Shown: positions 23,540 through 26,742 of the stretch, one piece after another | Layout: every line of letters begins with the position of its first letter | Position numbering within the stretch: the first letter of the stretch is position 1 | NCBI GenBank assembly: GCA_015067385.1 | Contig: SVMP01000007.1 | Location: 1 to 26,742 of the forward strand | DNA: 26,742 nt | Direction of reading: 5' to 3' | Source: Oscillospiraceae bacterium | GTDB taxonomy: Bacteria; Bacillota; Clostridia; Oscillospirales; UBA644 | Position numbers and translations under genes: made by a program | Notes under the pieces: generated by a model | Told to the model about the DNA's origin: nothing | The model's database searches: none | Seen by the model: the letters and a program-made list of their open reading frames with translations, nothing else

Positions 23540-24589
23540 ATGAAAAAGCATATTCAATTAGATGATGAATATATAGGCGACCTTTTCAAGCAGATTTCCC
23601 TATTGATGCATTCCGGAATAATATCAAGCGATTCTCTGAGAATAATCTCCGAAAGAGAAACCGACAGAGAAATCAAAAAACTATTATCCGATATAGCCGA
23701 TGAAATCGATTCGGGTGTAAAATTCTCCGAAGCATTTGAAAACACGGGAATATTTCAATCACACATAACAGGCTTTCTGAGAATGGGAGAAGAGACAGGT
23801 AATTTAGAAGAAACCTTAGATTCTTTGTCCGATTATTATCATAACAAAGACAGACGAAAAAAACGTCTGACCGATGCATTGACATATCCATGCATTTTGC
23901 TGTTGCTTCTGATAGTGATAATTATTATCCTTCTCACCCAGGTACTTCCTGTTTTTTCCGATGTTTATGCTTCTCTCGGAGGAACGGTATCAGGCATAGC
24001 TTCAGGGCTTATGTCCTTCGGGAATATACTGAATGAAGCATTGCCGTATATCGGCATAGCAGTAGGCATTCTGCTGATAATATGTACGCTTATTCTTTTG
24101 ATCCCGTCCTTCCGCAAATATTTCCGCAATTTATTTATCAAGATCTTCGGAGACTCAGGGATATACAGAAAGATGAACAACGCCTCCTTTATTCAGGCGA
24201 TCTCCGTTGCTTTCAGAAGTGGATTTTCTTTAGAGGAAGGCGCTGCGCTTGCACGTCAGATCTTTAAGGACAATTACAAAGCAGGAAAACGAGCAGAGAA
24301 ATGCGTATCTCTCATAGAAAGCGGAGAAGATCTGGATGAGGCTTTAAAAGAAAGCGGTTTTCTCTCCTCTTCGACAGCGTATATGCTCAAACTCAGTTTA
24401 AGAGCGGGAAACGGAGACGAAACTATCTCCGATATATCCGAACAGATGACTGAAGAGGCAGAATATGCCATAAACGAAATGCTCTCCAGGATCGAACCCT
24501 CTCTTGTTATCGTTACATCGCTCATAACCGGCGCGATCTTGCTGACGGTAATGCTTCCGTTAATAAATATTATGAAAACTATCGGGTAA
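23540..24589 (+). CDS. type IV pilus / type II secretion inner-membrane protein, PilC/GspF family
   Basis: The protein has 349 residues, and the ATG follows TTTAGGAGA. It has the two-repeat GspF layout: a cytoplasmic helical domain (about 10-110) with the family motif MGEETGNLEETLDSLSDYY, a membrane helix (about 115-140), a loop and second helix (165-195), a second cytoplasmic domain (about 205-320; FRSGFSLEEGAALAR, LSLRAGNGDE) and a C-terminal helix (about 322-347). PilC/GspF is the platform protein that links pilus ATPases to pilin assembly. It is somewhat shorter than the usual 400. It lies 26 bp downstream of the transglutaminase-like gene and is followed by pseudopilin-like genes. Confidence 0.93.
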   Translation: MKKHIQLDDEYIGDLFKQISLLMHSGIISSDSLRIISERETDREIKKLLSDIADEIDSGVKFSEAFENTGIFQSHITGFLRMGEETGNLEETLDSLSDYYHNKDRRKKRLTDALTYPCILLLLLIVIIIILLTQVLPVFSDVYASLGGTVSGIASGLMSFGNILNEALPYIGIAVGILLIICTLILLIPSFRKYFRNLFIKIFGDSGIYRKMNNASFIQAISVAFRSGFSLEEGAALARQIFKDNYKAGKRAEKCVSLIESGEDLDEALKESGFLSSSTAYMLKLSLRAGNGDETISDISEQMTEEAEYAINEMLSRIEPSLVIVTSLITGAILLTVMLPLINIMKTIG

Positions 24590-24596
24590 CATTCCA

Positions 24597-24911
24597 ATGA
24601 AAAACATAATCAAGCACATAAAATATGTTCTTATTCCGATACTTATCGCAGGTGTATTGTTATTGTTTTTAACGGGTATTTCAAATATAAAAAACGGAAA
24701 CTCTCTTGAAGACAAAAAAAAGTTGGAGGAAACAGTCAGAAGAGCAGCCGTATCATGTTATTCGATAGAAGGATCATACCCACCATCGCTTGAATATCTT
24801 TTGGAAAACTACAACATCAGATATAATGAAAAAAAGTATACCATAAAGTATGAGATAACGGCATCCAATCTGATGCCTGATATCACGGTTCTGGAGCAAA
24901 AAACAAAATGA
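24597..24911 (+). CDS. pseudopilin-like membrane protein
   Basis: This 104-residue protein has a basic N-terminus, one membrane helix (about 9-31) and then a helix reading AVSCYSIEGSYPPSLEYL, which matches the end of the long pilin helix in GspG-like and type IV pilin proteins (Ala/Val, Tyr, Gly, Tyr-Pro, Leu pattern). The classic prepilin cleavage motif (G-FTLIE) is absent, so processing by prepilin peptidase is doubtful. There is no clear ribosome site; the start is 7 nt after the PilC stop, which suggests coupling. It is probably a minor pilus subunit or assembly protein. Confidence 0.75.
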   Translation: MKNIIKHIKYVLIPILIAGVLLLFLTGISNIKNGNSLEDKKKLEETVRRAAVSCYSIEGSYPPSLEYLLENYNIRYNEKKYTIKYEITASNLMPDITVLEQKTK

Positions 24912-25423
24912 AAGTTAAAACGAACACAATTGATCTAAGCGTCATAGCTCCGTTTTTGATTCTGATATTATTCAGCGTATGCATTTTATTCACACTGCTT
25001 TTCGGAACAAGGATCTACAAAGAAACGTTAAATCGAGATCGGATACAGTTCGAATCACGAACGGTCAGTCAGTATATTGTAACGCAAATACATCAGAGTG
25101 ACCGAGACGGAATGATGTTTATCGGAAACTTTGAAGATCATGAAGGAAAAGCCGACGGAGACACTTTTTTTCGTATTGAATCTATAAACGGCGTCAAATA
25201 TTACACCCGTATATACTGTCATAACGGCTATTTATATGAACTGTTTTCGCAGTCCGATATTTCATTCGACAAAGAAGACGGTGAAAAGATATTACCTCTT
25301 GAAAGCATTCGTTTCGAACAAAATAACGGAATTATTACAGTAACAATAACACACTCGGACGGAAGCATCAATACCGAAAAAATATCATTAAGAAGTCTTG
25401 ATGGGGATGAATATGAAAAATAG
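24908..25423 (+). CDS. pilus-locus membrane protein, DUF4860-like
   Basis: The protein has 171 residues and overlaps the previous gene by 4 bp (ATGA). It has one N-terminal membrane helix (about 13-34, IAPFLILILFSVCILFTLLF), then a helix with RTVSQYIVTQIHQSD and a mainly beta C-terminal half (FRIESINGVKYYTRIYCHNG, YELFSQ, ILPLESIRFEQNNGIITVTI). This layout resembles the DUF4860 proteins found in type IV pilus loci of Clostridia; the family name is from memory. No prepilin cleavage motif is seen. It is likely a minor pilin-like subunit at the cell surface. Confidence 0.75.
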   Translation: MKVKTNTIDLSVIAPFLILILFSVCILFTLLFGTRIYKETLNRDRIQFESRTVSQYIVTQIHQSDRDGMMFIGNFEDHEGKADGDTFFRIESINGVKYYTRIYCHNGYLYELFSQSDISFDKEDGEKILPLESIRFEQNNGIITVTITHSDGSINTEKISLRSLDGDEYEK

Positions 25424-25796
25424 AGCTTTTTTGCCGTTAATTGAGCAAATAATAATGATAGCTGTATTTGCAATCGTGGCAACCGTATGTATTGCCTGCT
25501 TTTCTTCCGCAAGGCAGATCTCCGTTAAAACAGAATTGACGGACAATGCGGTAATTCTCGCGCAGAATACGGCAGAAACCATAAAAAACAAGGGACTTCA
25601 GCCCGAAAGATCTACTGTTTACTATAACAAAGACCTTCTACCCGATGTTTCGGGAGAATATGCGGTAAAAATCGAACCGATAATTGAAAATGATCCTTTT
25701 TTATGCGGAGCGACCGTATCTGTAATGCATAAAAACGAAACGCTGTTTGAGCTTACGGTTCATTGGCAGGAGGGGTTGAATCATGAAACGAACTGA
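25413..25796 (+). CDS. pseudopilin-like membrane protein
   Basis: I start at ATG 25413 (127 residues) because GGGGA lies 5 nt upstream; earlier in-frame TTG and ATG codons are possible. The gene overlaps the end of the previous one by 11 bp. The N-terminus MKNRAFLPLIEQIIMIAVFA is short, basic and followed by a long hydrophobic helix. It has a Glu placed like the Glu5 of prepilins but no Gly before the cleavage point. The rest is a small polar domain (TVYYNKDLLPDVSGEYAVKI, FELTVHWQEG). It is likely a minor pilin or pseudopilin. Confidence 0.75.
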   Translation: MKNRAFLPLIEQIIMIAVFAIVATVCIACFSSARQISVKTELTDNAVILAQNTAETIKNKGLQPERSTVYYNKDLLPDVSGEYAVKIEPIIENDPFLCGATVSVMHKNETLFELTVHWQEGLNHETN

Positions 25797-26139
25797 CATG
25801 CGAACTCCGTTCGTAGGCGGCTCGTCTCTTATTACGATATTTGCGATACTTTGCATGATCGTATTTACGCTGCTGACATTAAGCACCGTAACCTCATCAA
25901 GAGATCTTGCGCTTTCATCTTACAATGCAGTTACGGCATATTATAACGCAGACTCCGAAGCCGAAAAAATCTTTGCGCAGTTAAGAAGCGGGATAATTCC
26001 CGAAGGCGTCATTGCAAACGGAAACTATTATTCTTATAAGTGTCCGATCTCGGAGACACAATTCATTTCAGTTGAGCTTTCATTAATAGATGACGAATGG
26101 AATATCATCAGTTGGAATTCAACAAGTTTAATACAATAA
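25783..26139 (+). CDS. pseudopilin-like membrane protein
   Basis: The protein has 118 residues, with AGGAGG about 9 nt before the ATG, and overlaps the previous gene by 14 bp. A Gly-Gly (VGGSS) is followed by a hydrophobic helix (about 14-37, SLITIFAILCMIVFTLLTLS) and then a polar helix with YNAVTAYYNADSEAEKIFAQ, as in the stalk of pilin-like proteins. A short beta-rich end follows (YSYKCPISETQFISVELSLI). There is no Glu5. It is the fourth small single-helix protein in a row. I do not recognise a named family. Confidence 0.72.
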   Translation: MKRTDMRTPFVGGSSLITIFAILCMIVFTLLTLSTVTSSRDLALSSYNAVTAYYNADSEAEKIFAQLRSGIIPEGVIANGNYYSYKCPISETQFISVELSLIDDEWNIISWNSTSLIQ

Positions 26140-26164
26140 TCTTTGAAAGGAATCCTACAGTTAT

Positions 26165-26742
26165 ATGAGTGATTTACTTGTTCACCTTAAAAATGCTGTT
26201 GACAACAAGTCTTCAGATATATTTATTATAGCAGGAAGCTCTTTATGCGAAAAAAACGACGGTCATATCCGAAAAATAAAGGATGAGATTCTTCTGCCGC
26301 CTGCAACGGAAGAAATGATAAAAGAAATATACAGTATTTCAAACAGATCCATGGATAAATTTCTTTCGACGGGAGACGATGATTTTTCATTTTCCGTTCC
26401 CGGAATGGCTCGATTCAGAGTAAACGCTTTCAGACAAAGGAATTCTATGGCTGCTGTTGTCAGAATCGTTTCATTCAACATTCCGGACTGGCAAGAGCTC
26501 AATATACCGACACAAGTAATGGATGTTTCCGGGATAACAAACGGAATGATACTCTTTACGGGAACAGCGGGAAGCGGTAAATCAACAACACAGGCATGTA
26601 TTATAGACAAGATAAACAATGAAAGAGACTGCCATATAATAACATTGGAAGATCCGATCGAATATTTGCATAAAAACAAAAAAAGCATAATAAGCCAACG
26701 TGAAATATCCATAGATACGGCAGATTATCTGTCGGCATTGAG
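26165..26742 (+). CDS. PilT-like type IV pilus ATPase (partial, 3' end outside window)
   Basis: The frame is open for 192 residues to the right edge. The ATG at 26165 has a weak, rather distant GAAAGGA site (about 13 nt). The N-terminal domain (1-110) contains SSDIFIIAGS, the position of the PilT SDLHL motif, and FSVPGMARFRVNAFRQR, which is the usual FSxxGxxRFRVNxFxQR of PilT. Walker A is GTAGSGKSTT (133-142) and the Asp box is IITLEDPIEYLH (158-169, Glu162), followed by SQREI. PilT proteins power pilus retraction. Several residues of the SDLHL region are changed, so it could be a divergent PilT/PilU or the single motor of this locus. Confidence 0.92.
   Translation, partial: MSDLLVHLKNAVDNKSSDIFIIAGSSLCEKNDGHIRKIKDEILLPPATEEMIKEIYSISNRSMDKFLSTGDDDFSFSVPGMARFRVNAFRQRNSMAAVVRIVSFNIPDWQELNIPTQVMDVSGITNGMILFTGTAGSGKSTTQACIIDKINNERDCHIITLEDPIEYLHKNKKSIISQREISIDTADYLSAL

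Overview
The window looks like a low-to-mid GC Gram-positive gut-type member of the Clostridia, plausibly a Ruminococcus or other Oscillospiraceae relative. This is inferred from gene content, strong TTGACA/TATAAT promoters, AAAGGAG/GGTGG ribosome sites and the mix of Cna-B surface proteins, a type IV pilus locus and a reductase-terminated NRPS. No rRNA, tRNA, IS element or CRISPR was seen.

Region 1 (1-5121, minus strand) is the first 1707 codons of a very large secreted Cna-B repeat protein that runs off the left edge. After a signal peptide and a divergent N-terminal region it is a nearly strict 270-bp (90-residue) tandem array. Region 2 (5309-5796) is a small unrecognised gene whose promoter has the same element and geometry as the promoter of the Cna-B protein.

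Region 3 (5889-20995, minus strand) is one tightly packed biosynthetic and signalling operon. In transcription order it holds a SARP/BTAD regulator with a degenerate GGDEF-like tail, a PAS-GGDEF diguanylate cyclase, a dimodular NRPS (C-A-T-C-A-T-R), a 7TM-PAS histidine kinase, a REC-HD-GYP response regulator, an acyl-AMP ligase, a stand-alone acyl carrier protein and an Sfp-type phosphopantetheinyl transferase. The logical product is an N-acyl dipeptide released reductively as an aldehyde. This is the chemistry of the gut dipeptide-aldehyde protease inhibitors and resembles the rup/ruminopeptin type of cluster described from Ruminococcus bromii (from memory, not checked). An apparently active c-di-GMP synthase and an apparently active HD-GYP phosphodiesterase sit on either side of the NRPS.

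Region 4 (20996-21437) is a divergent regulatory region: an extended -10 promoter and roughly 210-nt leader for the operon, an inverted repeat, and a near-perfect promoter firing rightwards. Region 5 (21438-26742, plus strand) is a surface and type IV pilus operon: a membrane-anchored protein with three Cna-B-like domains and a transglutaminase-like domain, then a PilC/GspF protein, four small pseudopilin-like membrane proteins and the start of a PilT-like ATPase. The Cna-B domains here have lost the lysine and glutamate expected for the internal isopeptide bond, whereas all repeats of the giant protein keep the lysine and those read keep the glutamate.
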